NCBI GenBank assembly: GCA_000719695.1
Contig: JOHN01000001.1
Span: 62,001-126,000 of the forward strand
Origin: Streptomyces sp. NRRL F-6131
Lineage (GTDB): Bacteria; Actinomycetota; Actinomycetes; Streptomycetales; Streptomycetaceae
DNA length: 64,000 nt
Direction of reading: 5' to 3'
Part shown: one piece after another, positions 18,284 to 26,966 of the stretch
Layout of the letters: the number at the start of each line of letters is the position of its first letter
Numbering within the stretch: the stretch's first letter is position 1
The notes under the pieces: generated by a model
Database searches by the model: none
Seen by the model: only the letters and a program-made list of their open reading frames with translations
Told to the model about the DNA's origin: nothing
Made by a program: the position numbers and the translations under genes

Positions 18284-20368
18284 TCAGAGCTTCAACGACG
18301 CCCGCAGGAAGGCCAGTTCGGCCGCCGCCAGCTGCTCGTTGACACCGCCCGGGGTCATGTGGGTGATCCCCGGCAGGGCCAGCAGGCTGTGCGGCCGTCC
18401 GGCCCGGGTCAGCTCCTGGGAGAGCAGCAGGGTGTGCGAGGGGTGCACGTTGTCGTCCGCCAGGCCGTGGATGAGCAGCAGCGGTCGGTCGAGCGACGCC
18501 GCGTCGTCCAGCAGGCAGTCGGCCGCGTAGCCGTCCGGGTTCTCCTGGGGCAGGTCCAGGTAGCGCTCGGTGTACGCGGTGTCGTACAGCCGGAAGTCGG
18601 TCGGCGGGGCGCCGGCGCAGGCCGCGTGGAAGACGTCGGGGCGGCGCAGCACGGCCAGTGCCGCGAAGTAGCCGCCGTACGACCAGCCGCGCACGCCGAC
18701 CCGGTCGAGGTCGAGGTCGGGGTGCTCGGCGCCGAGCGCCCGCAGTGCGGCCACCTGGTCGTCCAGCGCCACCCGGGACATGGCGCGGAAGATGGTCCGG
18801 GTGAAGGCGGGGGAGACGAACGGGGTGCCGCCGTTGTCGACGGTGACCACCGCGAAGCCCTGGTCGGCCCACCACTGCTTGAGCTGCCAGCGGCGCGGCT
18901 CGTTGGCCACCGCCTGGAACCCCGGGCCGCCGTAGACGTCGAGCAGCACGGGCAGCCTGCGGCCGGGGACGTGGTCGCGGGGGTAGACCACGGCGCTCGG
19001 CAGCGCGCGCTCGGTGACCCGGGCCAGCAGCGGCTCGACCCGGTACGGCAGGGCGGCGGCGAGGTCGGTGAGGGTGACCGTGCCGTGCGGAGTGCGGGCC
19101 TCGCGGCGCACGCCGTCCGGGCCGGCCGAGGTGAGCAGCAGGGTGTCGCCGGCGGCCAGCGCGCTGTGCAGGCCCGGGCCCTCGGAGAGCCGCTCGGGCG
19201 CCCCGCCGTCCGGGTCGACCAGGTGGACGTGCTGGTCGAACGGGTCGCCCTCGCCGGTCTCGCAGAGCAGTCGGCCGCGCAGCCGGCCGACCACCCGGCG
19301 GATCTGCAGGCCGGTGGTGTCCAGCGGCTTGCCGTCCAGGGCCAGGCCGCGGGCCTCGGGGGTGTCGAGGACGGTGAGCAGCCGGCCGTCGTCCAGCCGG
19401 GCGGGCGTGCCGGGCAGGTCGTCCACCCAGAACTCGTCGGTGGTGCGGGAGAGTTCGCTGGTGGCGCCGGTGGCCGGGTCCGCGCTCAGCAGCAGCACGT
19501 TCTGCTGCAGCCGGTCCGCGACGGTGAGCAGCAGCTCGTCCGGGCCGGCCCACTCGGCGGCGCACAGGTAGGGGAAGGCGTCGGTGTCCCAGCGGAGTTC
19601 GACGCGGCTGCCGTCCAGGCCGAGGACGTGCAGCCGGACGTCGGCGTTGGGGCCGCCGGCCTGCGGGTAGGCGAACTGCTCCGGGGCCTGCTCGGGGTGC
19701 GCGGGGTCGGCGAAGTGGCGCGCCGGGAGGGCGGACTCGTCCACCCGGGCGGCGAGCACGGCGCCGCCGTCCGGCCGCCACCAGTGGCCGCGGTGGCGGC
19801 CCAGCTCCTCGGCGGCGGCGAACTCGGCGACGCCCCAGCGGGCGCCGTCGTCCGGGCTGAGCCGGCGGCCGGGCCCGTCGCCGTCCGCGTCGGCGACGTA
19901 CAGCGCGTCGTCCGCGACATAGGCGACGCGCGCGCCGGTGGCGTCCGGGCGGGGGTCGAAGGCCGGCCCGGCGGTCGGGAGTTCGACGGTCCGGCCGGTG
20001 GCGGTCTCGGTCCGGAAGAGTCGGCCGTCGAGGGCGAAGACGGCCACGGCGAGGTCGGGGGTGGCGCCGAAGGTGCCGATGCCGGCGGCGGTGAGCCGGG
20101 ACCGCTCCCGCAGTCGGCGCTCGACGGCGGGCAGCTCGGCGGTCGAGCCGGTGCGGCCGGGGGCCAGCGCGGTCGGGTCGGCGACCTCGCGCTCCGCACC
20201 GGTGGTGAGGTCGAGGAGGTGGAGCCGGTCGAACCGGTCCTCGGGACCCCTGGAACGGAGCAGCAGGAGACGGGTACCGTCCTGGTTGAGCGTGATCGCT
20301 CGAGGGGCACCGAAACTGAAGCGGCCGGTCCGGGCGCTGAGGGAGAGGTAGGAGTCGGTGATGGTCAC
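18284..20368 (-). CDS. S9 family prolyl dipeptidyl-peptidase (DPP IV-like)
   Basis: About 694 residues. The N-terminal DPP IV-type beta-propeller (for example FGAPRAITLNQDGTRLLLL) precedes an alpha/beta-hydrolase domain whose serine lies in VGVRGWSYGGYFA, Asp in HGLADDNVHP and His in GITHMTPGG, a complete triad. It should release X-Pro dipeptides. No export signal is seen, so it is probably cytosolic. The start is uncertain: GTG 20368 places ATTTCACAT in the promoter; an upstream ATG pair at 20431-20434 would put that element inside the gene. No convincing ribosome site favours either. With aminopeptidase P it gives two proline-specific peptidases close to the importer. Confidence 0.9.
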   Translation of the reverse strand: MTITDSYLSLSARTGRFSFGAPRAITLNQDGTRLLLLRSRGPEDRFDRLHLLDLTTGAEREVADPTALAPGRTGSTAELPAVERRLRERSRLTAAGIGTFGATPDLAVAVFALDGRLFRTETATGRTVELPTAGPAFDPRPDATGARVAYVADDALYVADADGDGPGRRLSPDDGARWGVAEFAAAEELGRHRGHWWRPDGGAVLAARVDESALPARHFADPAHPEQAPEQFAYPQAGGPNADVRLHVLGLDGSRVELRWDTDAFPYLCAAEWAGPDELLLTVADRLQQNVLLLSADPATGATSELSRTTDEFWVDDLPGTPARLDDGRLLTVLDTPEARGLALDGKPLDTTGLQIRRVVGRLRGRLLCETGEGDPFDQHVHLVDPDGGAPERLSEGPGLHSALAAGDTLLLTSAGPDGVRREARTPHGTVTLTDLAAALPYRVEPLLARVTERALPSAVVYPRDHVPGRRLPVLLDVYGGPGFQAVANEPRRWQLKQWWADQGFAVVTVDNGGTPFVSPAFTRTIFRAMSRVALDDQVAALRALGAEHPDLDLDRVGVRGWSYGGYFAALAVLRRPDVFHAACAGAPPTDFRLYDTAYTERYLDLPQENPDGYAADCLLDDAASLDRPLLLIHGLADDNVHPSHTLLLSQELTRAGRPHSLLALPGITHMTPGGVNEQLAAAELAFLRASLKL

Positions 20369-20413
20369 CGCCCGATGGTCGCCGTGGAACGCGCTCGCCA
20401 CCAGTAGGACGAC

Positions 20414-20431
20414 ATGTGAAATGTCACACAT
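20414..20431. promoter_or_regulatory. imperfect palindrome ATGTGAAATGTCACACAT before the S9 peptidase
   Basis: An 18-bp dyad (ATGTG, 8 bp, CACAT) containing ATTTCACAT on the minus strand, 46-63 bases upstream of GTG 20368. Third copy of the element in promoters of peptide-related genes. Confidence 0.55.
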
Positions 20432-20494
20432 CACGTGATCCAGGTAACAGAGCCGACCGGCCGCGGCAGCGCGCCCGACCGACCGGCACCACCT

Positions 20495-20566
20495 CTCCGA
20501 CTCCCTGATTGCCTACTCCCCGACTCCCGCTCCCCGACTTCCGACTCCCAACTCCCCGACTTCCCA
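20495..20566 (+). repeat. degenerate CTCCCCGACT-rich repeat before the aminotransferase
   Basis: About seven imperfect copies of a pyrimidine-rich word close to CTCCCCGACT lead up to the AGGAGG ribosome site. The strand is strongly pyrimidine-biased, so the mRNA leader would be unstructured. Confidence 0.7.
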
Positions 20567-20577
20567 GGAGGAACGCA

Positions 20578-21747
20578 GTGACCGAGCGCCCGTGGACCGT
20601 CGAACCCCCCGAGCCGCTGGCCGGGACCGAACGGCTGTTCTCGCTCGACCCGGCGGTGGTCCACCTCAACCACGGTTCCTTCGGTGCCGTCCCGGTCCCG
20701 GTCCAGCACCTCCAGCGGCGCCTGTACGAGGAGCAGGAGGCCGACCCGGACGGCTTCTTCGCCGACCTCCCGGCCCGGGTCGCCGCCGCCCGGGCCCGGG
20801 TCGCCGCCGCCCTCGGCGCCGAACCCGGGCTGCTCGCCCTGGTCCCCAACGTGACCGACGCGATCGCCGTCGCGCTCGCCAATGTCCCGCTCGCCGCCGG
20901 GGACCACGTCCTGGTCACCGACCACGGCTACGGCACCGTCACCGAGGCCGTCCGGCGACGCGCCGAGGACGCCGGCGCCGAGCTGCGCACCGTCCGGCTG
21001 CCGCTGGACCTCCCGGACGGGGACGCCGTCCGGGAGACCGTGCTGGCGGAGGTCACCGGCCGCACGGTGCTCGCCGTCCTGGACGGCATCACCTCGCCGA
21101 CCGCCCGCCGGATCGCCACCCCCGACCTGCTGGGGGCGCTGCGCGCCCGCGGCGTGACCACCGTGGTGGACGCCGCCCACGAGCCCGGCATGCTGGCCGG
21201 CCCGGTCCCGGCCGAGGCCGACTTCTGGTTCGGCAACCTGCACAAGTGGGCCTTCGCCCCGCGCGCCACCGGCGCCCTGGTGGTCCGCCCGGAGTGGGCC
21301 GGCAAGATCCGTCCGCTGATCCTCTCCTGGGAGGACCACCAGGGCTACCCGGCCTCCGTCGAGTGGCGCGGCACGCTGGACTACACGCCCTGGCTGGCCG
21401 CCCCGGCCGGCCTCGACCTGCTGGACGGGCTCGGCCCGGCGCTGGTCCGCGAGCACAACGAGCGACTGGCCGCGTACGGCGCCGCGCTGGTCGCCGGGCG
21501 CACCGGGCTGGCCGAGCTGCCGACCTCCGCCGGGCTGTCGATGCGCGCGCTGCGGCTGCCGCCCGGGGTCGCCGAGACGCTGCCGCAGGCGCAGGAGCTG
21601 ATGGCCGCGATGTGGCGGCGGCACGCCGTGCGGACGGTGGCGCGGCCGTGGCCGGGCGGCGGGGTGCTGCGGGTCTGCGCGCAGCTGTACAACCGCGCGC
21701 CGGAGTACGGGGTGCTGGCGGACGGGCTCGCCGAGCTGCTCGGCTGA
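20578..21747 (+). CDS. class V aminotransferase, isopenicillin-N-epimerase-like
   Basis: A 389-residue PLP enzyme. LNHGSFGAVP near residue 30 is the epimerase-like opening, VVDAAHEPGML near 200 holds the PLP-binding Asp-x-x-His, and NLHKWAFAPRATGAL near 220 carries the Schiff-base lysine. The LSWEDHQGYPASVEWRGTLD segment is shared with CefD-like proteins of unknown substrate. Start GTG 20578 has AGGAGG seven bases upstream. No beta-lactam biosynthesis genes are near, so it is more likely a cysteine desulfurase-like or amino acid epimerase-like housekeeping enzyme. Confidence 0.85.
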   Translation: MTERPWTVEPPEPLAGTERLFSLDPAVVHLNHGSFGAVPVPVQHLQRRLYEEQEADPDGFFADLPARVAAARARVAAALGAEPGLLALVPNVTDAIAVALANVPLAAGDHVLVTDHGYGTVTEAVRRRAEDAGAELRTVRLPLDLPDGDAVRETVLAEVTGRTVLAVLDGITSPTARRIATPDLLGALRARGVTTVVDAAHEPGMLAGPVPAEADFWFGNLHKWAFAPRATGALVVRPEWAGKIRPLILSWEDHQGYPASVEWRGTLDYTPWLAAPAGLDLLDGLGPALVREHNERLAAYGAALVAGRTGLAELPTSAGLSMRALRLPPGVAETLPQAQELMAAMWRRHAVRTVARPWPGGGVLRVCAQLYNRAPEYGVLADGLAELLG

Positions 21748-21762
21748 CCGGCCGGGCCGGTC
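21746..21762. terminator. short dyad overlapping the aminotransferase stop
   Basis: GACCGGC and GCCGGTC pair across CGG between convergent genes. Short, so only a possible terminator. Confidence 0.4.
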
Positions 21763-21777
21763 CACCCCGGGGCCGGT

Positions 21778-22173
21778 CTACCTCGGGGTCGGTGGTCGTG
21801 GGGCCGGCGGCGCTTCCGGCTCGGGCGTCGGCCGGGGGGCCCGGTCCGCGGCGGCGCGGAGCTCGGCGAGCAGCACGTGCTGCTCGGAGATCAGTCCGGT
21901 GAGGATCCGCCGCGCCGCCCGCAGCAGATCGGCGACGTCCCCGCCGGCCAGCGCGTACACCACCGTGCTGCCCTCCCGGGTGGCGGTGACGATGCCGGAC
22001 CGGCGCAGTACCGCGAGCTGCTGCGAGAGGCTGGACGGTTCGACCTCCAGCTCCGCGAGCAGCGCGCGGACGGGCGTCGGTCCGGCCTGCAACAGCTCCA
22101 GGACCCGGATCCGGACGGGATGGCCGAGCATCCGGAAGAACTCGGCCTTGGCCTGGTACAGCGCGACCGCCAC
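21778..22173 (-). CDS. ArsR-family winged-helix regulator
   Basis: A 131-residue regulator. FFRMLGHPVRIRVLELLQAG begins the ArsR fold, VEPSSLSQQLAVLRRSGIV is the recognition helix and TATREGSTVVYAL the wing. No CxC or other clear metal site is seen, and the C-terminal 35 residues are Pro/Ala/Arg-rich. GTG 22173 is chosen because GGGAGGGG precedes it. The Roadblock-like gene lies just upstream on the same strand, 59 bases away, and the two may be cotranscribed. Effector unknown. Confidence 0.88.
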   Translation of the reverse strand: MAVALYQAKAEFFRMLGHPVRIRVLELLQAGPTPVRALLAELEVEPSSLSQQLAVLRRSGIVTATREGSTVVYALAGGDVADLLRAARRILTGLISEQHVLLAELRAAADRAPRPTPEPEAPPAPRPPTPR

Positions 22174-22232
22174 AGCGGCCCCTCCCTGGTGCGTCCCGGT
22201 CGCTTCGGCCTGCTCGGGGTGGACCGGCGGCG

Positions 22233-22607
22233 TCAGAGCTCCAGCACGGCCTCGATCAGCCGCAGCCGGTGGCGGGCCATCGCGAGGTTGGAGCGGCCGC
22301 GGTTGAGCGCCAGGAACAGGAACAGCCCCCGGCCGCTCTGCGTGGTCAGCGGCCGCAGCAGGTGGTACTGGCTGGTCAGGCTGACCAGGATGTCCTCGAT
22401 CTCGTTGTCGAGCAGGTTGAGCATCTCCATCGCCCGCATCTTGGCCCGCACCACGTCGGTGTTCCCGGCGGCGGCGACGTGGAGGTCCAGCTCGCCGCCG
22501 TCGCCGAGGCTGCCGAGCGCCATGCCGCTGCTGTAGTCGACCAGGGCCACGCCGATCGCGCCCTCGATCGTCATGGCCTCCTTGAGCGAGCTCTCCAGAT
22601 TCGCCAT
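22233..22607 (-). CDS. small Roadblock/LC7-like protein
   Basis: A 124-residue protein with the alternating pattern of the Roadblock/LC7 fold. It has IEGAIGVALVDYSSGMALGS (a common entry strand of the family), a central helix DVVRAKMRAMEMLNLL and later strands with SQYHLLRPLTTQSGRGLF. In actinobacteria and myxobacteria such proteins often work with Ras-like GTPases or histidine kinases as in conservons, but no such partner is next to it. ATG 22607 follows an AGGA-type ribosome site. Confidence 0.7.
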   Translation of the reverse strand: MANLESSLKEAMTIEGAIGVALVDYSSGMALGSLGDGGELDLHVAAAGNTDVVRAKMRAMEMLNLLDNEIEDILVSLTSQYHLLRPLTTQSGRGLFLFLALNRGRSNLAMARHRLRLIEAVLEL

Positions 22608-22828
22608 CGCGCGTTCCTCCCGTGAGTCCGGTGGGTGCCACCGGGATGTGGCACCGAATGTAGGGAGGCCGCCCGGCGCGCCACCGCGGATGACCGGAGA
22701 CGTTCGAAGCTGGTCACCGGACGACCGCTTGAAGACATTTGCAACTATGGATGTGAGAGAGATCCGATCCGTTGCCCCGGAAAAACGGTGCTATCGATGT
22801 CGGTCATGCCGGGTAACCTCTCGCTGAG

Positions 22829-25717
22829 ATGCGAGATCACACCAACGACCCCCGGACGGCGATGAACACCCCTGAGCCCGAGCCCTCCGACGACCGGGAG
22901 CTCAGCCCCGCCGAGGCCTTCGCGGCCTCCCGCCGGCGGGCCAAGGAGCAGGCCACCGCCCTGTACGGCTTCCAGCAGCTGTACGACTTCCCGCTGGACG
23001 AGTTCCAGCTGGAGGCCTGCCAGGCCCTGGAGGCGGGCGAGGGCGTCCTGGTCGCCGCTCCCACCGGATCCGGCAAGACCATCGTCGGCGAGTTCGCCGT
23101 CCACCTCGCCCTGCAGGGCGGACGGAAGTGCTTCTACACCACGCCGATCAAGGCCCTCTCCAACCAGAAGTACGGCGACCTGGTCAAGCGCTACGGCGCG
23201 GCCAAGGTCGGCCTGCTCACCGGCGACAACACCGTCAACGGCGACGCGCCCGTGGTGGTGATGACCACCGAGGTGCTGCGCAACATGCTCTACGCGGGCT
23301 CCAGCACCCTGGACGGCCTCGGCTACGTGGTCATGGACGAGGTGCACTACCTCGCCGACCGCTTCCGCGGCGCCGTCTGGGAGGAGGTCATCATCCACCT
23401 CCCGGAGTCCGTCACCCTGGTCTCGCTCTCCGCCACCGTCTCCAACGCCGAGGAGTTCGGCGACTGGCTGGACACCGTGCGCGGGAACACCCGGGTGATC
23501 GTCTCCGAGACCCGCCCCGTCCCGCTCTGGCAGCACGTGATGGCCGGCAACCGGATGTACGACCTGTTCGCCAACCCGGACCGCGACGGCCGCCCCAAGG
23601 ACGCCCCGCGCAACCCGGCCAAGGCCGTCAACCCCGAGCTGGTCCGGCTCGCCCGCTCCGAGCTGGACCGCAACCCGCGCGACCGGTTCGGCCGCGGCCG
23701 GGGCCGCTCCATGCCCAACGGCCGCCCCGGCAAGGTCTGGACCCCGGGCCGGGTCGACGTCATCGACCGGCTCGACGCCGAGGGCCTGCTGCCCGCGATC
23801 ACCTTCATCTTCAGCCGGGCCGGCTGCGAGGCCGCCGTCCAGCAGTGCCTCTCCTCCGGCCTGCGGCTCAACAAGGACGGCGACCGCGCCCGGGTCCGGG
23901 CCATCGTCGAGGAGCGCTGCGCCGACATCCCCGACGAGGACCTCCACGTCCTCGGCTACTTCGAGTGGCTGGACGGACTGGAGCGCGGCATCGCCGCCCA
24001 CCACGCCGGCATGCTGCCCCGGTTCAAGGAAGTGGTCGAGGAGCTGTTCGTGAAGGGCCTGGTCAAGGCCGTCTTCGCGACCGAGACCCTGGCGCTCGGC
24101 ATCAACATGCCGGCCCGCTCCGTGGTCATGGAGAAGCTCGTCAAGTGGAACGGCGAGACCCACGCCGACATCACCCCCGGCGAGTACACCCAGCTCACCG
24201 GCCGGGCCGGCCGGCGCGGCATCGACGTCGAGGGCCACGCCGTGGTGCTCTGGCAGCGCGGCCTCGACCCGGAGGCGCTGGCCGGCCTGGCCGGCACCCG
24301 CACCTACCCGCTGAAGTCCTCGTTCCGGCCGTCCTACAACATGGCCGTCAACCTGGTCTCCCAGTTCGGCCGGCACCGCTCCCGCGAGCTGCTGGAGACG
24401 TCCTTCGCGCAGTTCCAGGCCGACCGCTCGGTGGTCGGCATCTCCCGCCAGGTCCAGCGCAACGAGGAGGGACTGGAGGGCTACCGCGCGTCGATGACCT
24501 GCCACCTCGGCGACTTCGACGAGTACATGAACCTGCGCCGCGAGCTCAAGGACCGCGAGAACGAGCTGGCCCGCGAGGGCAGCAGCCAGCGCCGGGCCGC
24601 CGCCGTCGAGTCCATCGAGCAGCTCAAGCCCGGCGACGTCATCCACGTCCCCACCGGCAAGTTCGCCGGCCTCGCCCTCGTCCTCGACCCGGGCCTGCCG
24701 CCGGTCAACCGCTCGCCGCGCGGCGGCCCGCGCCACCCCGACTACCAGGACGGGCCGCGCCCGGTGGTGCTCACCGCCGAGCGGCAGGTCAAGCGGCTCG
24801 CGATGATCGACTTCCCGCACCCGGTCGCCGCGGTCGAGCGGCTGCGGATCCCGAAGTCGTTCAACCCGCGCAGCCCGCAGTCCCGGCGCGACCTCGCCTC
24901 GGCACTGCGCACCAAGGCCGGACACCTGGAGCCCGAGCGGTTCCGGCGCGGCCGCGCGGCCGCCGCCGACGACCCGGAGATCACCCGGCTGCGCACCGTC
25001 CTGCGCCAGCACCCCTGCCACGGGTGCGACGAGCGCGAGGACCACGCGCGCTGGTCCGAGCGCTACCACCGGCTGCACCGCGACACCGAGCTGCTGGAAC
25101 GCAGGATGCGCTCCCGCACCCACACCATCGCGCGCACCTTCGACCGGGTCTGCGGGCTGCTCACCGACCTCGGCTACCTCAGCGGCGACACCGTCACCGA
25201 CGACGGCAAGCGGCTCGGCCGGCTCTACGGCGAACTCGACCTGCTCGCCTCCGAGTGCATCCGCGAGGGCGTGTGGGACGGCCTGGCCGCCGCCGAACTC
25301 GCCGCCTGCGCCTCGGCGCTCGTCTACGAGGCCCGCCAGTCCGACGACGCCACCGCTCCCCGGGTGCCGGAGGGCGCCGCCAAGGAGGCGCTCGGCCAGA
25401 TGGTCCGGATCTGGGGCCACCTCGACGCTTTGGAGGAGCAGCACCGGATCAACACCGCCGAGGGCGTCGGCCAGCGCGAACCCGACCTGGGCTTCGCCTG
25501 GGCCGCCTACCGCTGGGCGCTCGGCCACTCCCTGGACCAGGTCCTGCGCGACGCCGACATGCCGGCCGGCGACTTCGTCCGCTGGACCAAGCAGCTGATC
25601 GACGTCCTCGGCCAGATCCAGGACGCCGCCGGCGAGAACGCGGACCTCCGCAAGACCGCCCGCAAGGCCGTCGACGGCCTCCGCCGCGGCATCATCGCCT
25701 ACTCCTCGGTGGGCTAG
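22829..25717 (+). CDS. helY: DEAD/DEAH RNA helicase, HelY/Mtr4 (Ski2-like) type
   Basis: A 962-residue superfamily 2 helicase of the Ski2-like/Mtr4 class, called HelY in actinobacteria, expected to unwind structured RNA in turnover. Motifs are APTGSGKTIV (I), TPIKALSNQ (Ia), VMDEVHYL (II), LSATVSN (III) and QLTGRAGRRGIDVEG (VI). A long C-terminal region ends with the DSHCT-type helical domain. ATG 22829 is used; an in-frame ATG at 22862 also fits. TAACCT at 22814-22819 could be the -10, leaving almost no leader. A strong terminator follows. Confidence 0.92.
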   Translation: MRDHTNDPRTAMNTPEPEPSDDRELSPAEAFAASRRRAKEQATALYGFQQLYDFPLDEFQLEACQALEAGEGVLVAAPTGSGKTIVGEFAVHLALQGGRKCFYTTPIKALSNQKYGDLVKRYGAAKVGLLTGDNTVNGDAPVVVMTTEVLRNMLYAGSSTLDGLGYVVMDEVHYLADRFRGAVWEEVIIHLPESVTLVSLSATVSNAEEFGDWLDTVRGNTRVIVSETRPVPLWQHVMAGNRMYDLFANPDRDGRPKDAPRNPAKAVNPELVRLARSELDRNPRDRFGRGRGRSMPNGRPGKVWTPGRVDVIDRLDAEGLLPAITFIFSRAGCEAAVQQCLSSGLRLNKDGDRARVRAIVEERCADIPDEDLHVLGYFEWLDGLERGIAAHHAGMLPRFKEVVEELFVKGLVKAVFATETLALGINMPARSVVMEKLVKWNGETHADITPGEYTQLTGRAGRRGIDVEGHAVVLWQRGLDPEALAGLAGTRTYPLKSSFRPSYNMAVNLVSQFGRHRSRELLETSFAQFQADRSVVGISRQVQRNEEGLEGYRASMTCHLGDFDEYMNLRRELKDRENELAREGSSQRRAAAVESIEQLKPGDVIHVPTGKFAGLALVLDPGLPPVNRSPRGGPRHPDYQDGPRPVVLTAERQVKRLAMIDFPHPVAAVERLRIPKSFNPRSPQSRRDLASALRTKAGHLEPERFRRGRAAAADDPEITRLRTVLRQHPCHGCDEREDHARWSERYHRLHRDTELLERRMRSRTHTIARTFDRVCGLLTDLGYLSGDTVTDDGKRLGRLYGELDLLASECIREGVWDGLAAAELAACASALVYEARQSDDATAPRVPEGAAKEALGQMVRIWGHLDALEEQHRINTAEGVGQREPDLGFAWAAYRWALGHSLDQVLRDADMPAGDFVRWTKQLIDVLGQIQDAAGENADLRKTARKAVDGLRRGIIAYSSVG

Positions 25718-25730
25718 CCGGCCTCCACCC

Positions 25731-25773
25731 CAGGATGCCCGGGCTTCGACCCCGTCGAAGCCCGGGCATCCTG
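25731..25773 (+). terminator. 19-bp perfect stem after helY
   Basis: CAGGATGCCCGGGCTTCGA pairs with TCGAAGCCCGGGCATCCTG around a 5-nt loop, 13 bases past the helicase stop. Confidence 0.9.
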
Positions 25774-25815
25774 CTACCGCGCCGCATCCTCGGGTGACAG
25801 CGAGCCCAGAGCGGG

Positions 25816-25846
25816 AGTAGGAAGTCGGCCGGTCCGACTTTCTACT
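25816..25846. repeat. structured repeat copy A (hairpin sharing AAGTCGG/CCGACTT)
   Basis: AGTAGGAAGTCGG pairs with CCGACTTTCTACT (one G-U) around a 5-nt loop. It resembles the hairpin at 26072-26104, with matched changes on both arms. It lies in the 396-bp gap after helY, which holds no gene. Confidence 0.75.
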
Positions 25847-25893
25847 CCGCCGCCACCGCGCTCACCGGGCGCCTCAGAGCCTGGGGATCTTTC

Positions 25894-25927
25894 CGGCGGC
25901 TCCTTGCGTGCACGCAAGGAGCCGCCG
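25894..25927. repeat. 34-bp perfect palindrome
   Basis: CGGCGGCTCCTTGCGTG followed at once by its exact reverse complement. It may form a cruciform or an RNA hairpin. Function unknown. Confidence 0.85.
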
Positions 25928-26005
25928 TACGCGACAGGTTGGGCCCCCGGTGCTCAGATGGACCCGCTGACCACGACGACATTCCGAACACCGACCTGCC
26001 TTCCA

Positions 26006-26040
26006 GGGGTGGCCCCGCTCGGACCGGGCGGGGCCACCCC
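26006..26040. terminator. 13-bp perfect stem in the hairpin-rich gap
   Basis: GGGGTGGCCCCGC pairs with GCGGGGCCACCCC around a 9-nt loop. It could terminate transcripts from the ATPase operon on the minus strand. Confidence 0.6.
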
Positions 26041-26071
26041 AATCCCCCGACGCCTCCCACCACTGGGAGCG

Positions 26072-26104
26072 GCGTGGGAAGTCGGCTGGGCCGACTTCCC
26101 ACGC
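26072..26104. repeat. structured repeat copy B (hairpin sharing AAGTCGG/CCGACTT)
   Basis: GCGTGGGAAGTCGGC pairs perfectly with GCCGACTTCCCACGC around a 3-nt loop. The core AAGTCGG/CCGACTT is shared with copy A, while outer base pairs differ in compensated fashion. It ends ten bases from the stop of the 85-residue protein gene, so it may also be its terminator. Confidence 0.75.
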
Positions 26105-26113
26105 CGAGGGTGG

Positions 26114-26371
26114 TCAGTGAGGTATGCGGTGGCGGCCCTGGGGCTTCAGGTTGTCGGGGTTGGTTTCGGGGCTGAAGTGGCCGGCCTGGCGGGCGATCCA
26201 GGTGTATTCGGTGGTGCCGTCGGGGAGGGTGCGGAGTTCCCAGCGTCCGTGGCGGGTGATCGGAGGCGGGGGAGGGCCGATCTTCAGGGCGGTGATGACA
26301 CCGGTGACGACGGTGGCGATGGCGAGGGCGAGGAGGACCGCGAAGGCGGCACCGATGAGGAAGTTGCTCAC
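26114..26371 (-). CDS. small single-pass membrane protein, unknown function
   Basis: An 85-residue protein: one membrane helix near residues 3-28 (FLIGAAFAVLLALAIATVV), then a short soluble tail with GRWELRTLPDGTTEYTWIAR. I do not recognise a family. GTG start 26371 overlaps the stop of the upstream 78-residue gene by GTGA, so it is the last member of a three-gene coupled operon headed by the ATPase. Confidence 0.65.
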   Translation of the reverse strand: MSNFLIGAAFAVLLALAIATVVTGVITALKIGPPPPPITRHGRWELRTLPDGTTEYTWIARQAGHFSPETNPDNLKPQGRHRIPH

Positions 26372-26604
26372 TGCCGGTCCGTCTCGCGGAGGAGTTCGAG
26401 GAGGTTGAGGAGGGTGTACGCGGGGGCGTGGCCGAAGTCGATGAGCAGACGGCCGTCGATGGTGGTGTCGTTGACGGCGGCGGAGCCCCACTGGATGCCG
26501 AACGGGCGGCCGACTTCGTGGAGTTCGCGGAGGAGAGCGGTGACCTCAAGCGCGGTGCGGGTGCGGAGGATCGGGTCGTGCGGTGTGAGGGGTTCGCGGT
26601 TCAC
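26368..26604 (-). CDS. small protein of unknown function in ATPase operon
   Basis: A 78-residue soluble protein, rich in leucine, with ALEVTALLRELHEVGRPFG and LLIDFGHAPAYTLLNLLELL. No known domain is recognised. It is coupled by GTGA overlaps to the ATPase gene upstream and to the membrane protein gene downstream. Both overlaps strongly support that the frame is real. Confidence 0.65.
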   Translation of the reverse strand: MNREPLTPHDPILRTRTALEVTALLRELHEVGRPFGIQWGSAAVNDTTIDGRLLIDFGHAPAYTLLNLLELLRETDRQ

Positions 26605-26966
26605 GCGGCGGAGTCCAGCTCGAACCAGGTGGCCTTGCCGTTCTTGTGGGTGTCGGCCCCGAAGCGGTGGGTGAGGGCGCGGACGAGGTGGAGTCCGCGC
26701 CCGGACACCTCGTAGGGGTCCTCGCTCACACGTGGTGCTGGCAGATCGGGGCAGTCGTCGCAGACGGAGACCCGGAGGGTGTGGGCGTGGAGGACGACGA
26801 TGACACGGGGAGCCAGGCAGTCGGCGTGACGCCAGGCGTTCACGTACAGCTCGTGGAGGGCGAGTTCGGCGTCGTGGATGGTGTCCGGGTGCCAGCCGGA
26901 GGTCAGGAGGAGGGCGCGCAGTTCGTTGCGGGCGGCGGACCAGTCGGGCGGGTTGAGGGCACGCAT
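26601..26966 (-). CDS. anti-sigma-factor-like ATP-binding protein (HATPase_c_2)
   Basis: A 121-residue GHKL ATPase of the RsbW/AbaA-like kind. The N box is ELALHELYVNAWRHA and the G box is SGRGLHLVRAL, with VSVCDDCPDLPAP between. Such proteins in streptomycetes often lie beside an XRE regulator and a DUF397 protein, as here, in whiJ/abaA-like loci that affect development. ATG 26966 is chosen as start because GGAGG lies seven bases upstream. It heads the operon with two small genes. Confidence 0.85.
   Translation of the reverse strand: MRALNPPDWSAARNELRALLLTSGWHPDTIHDAELALHELYVNAWRHADCLAPRVIVVLHAHTLRVSVCDDCPDLPAPRVSEDPYEVSGRGLHLVRALTHRFGADTHKNGKATWFELDSAA

Noticed and set aside
20578..21747. 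Beta-lactam biosynthesis gene (isopenicillin N epimerase)
   Set aside because: The family match is broad, and no other beta-lactam genes occur nearby.
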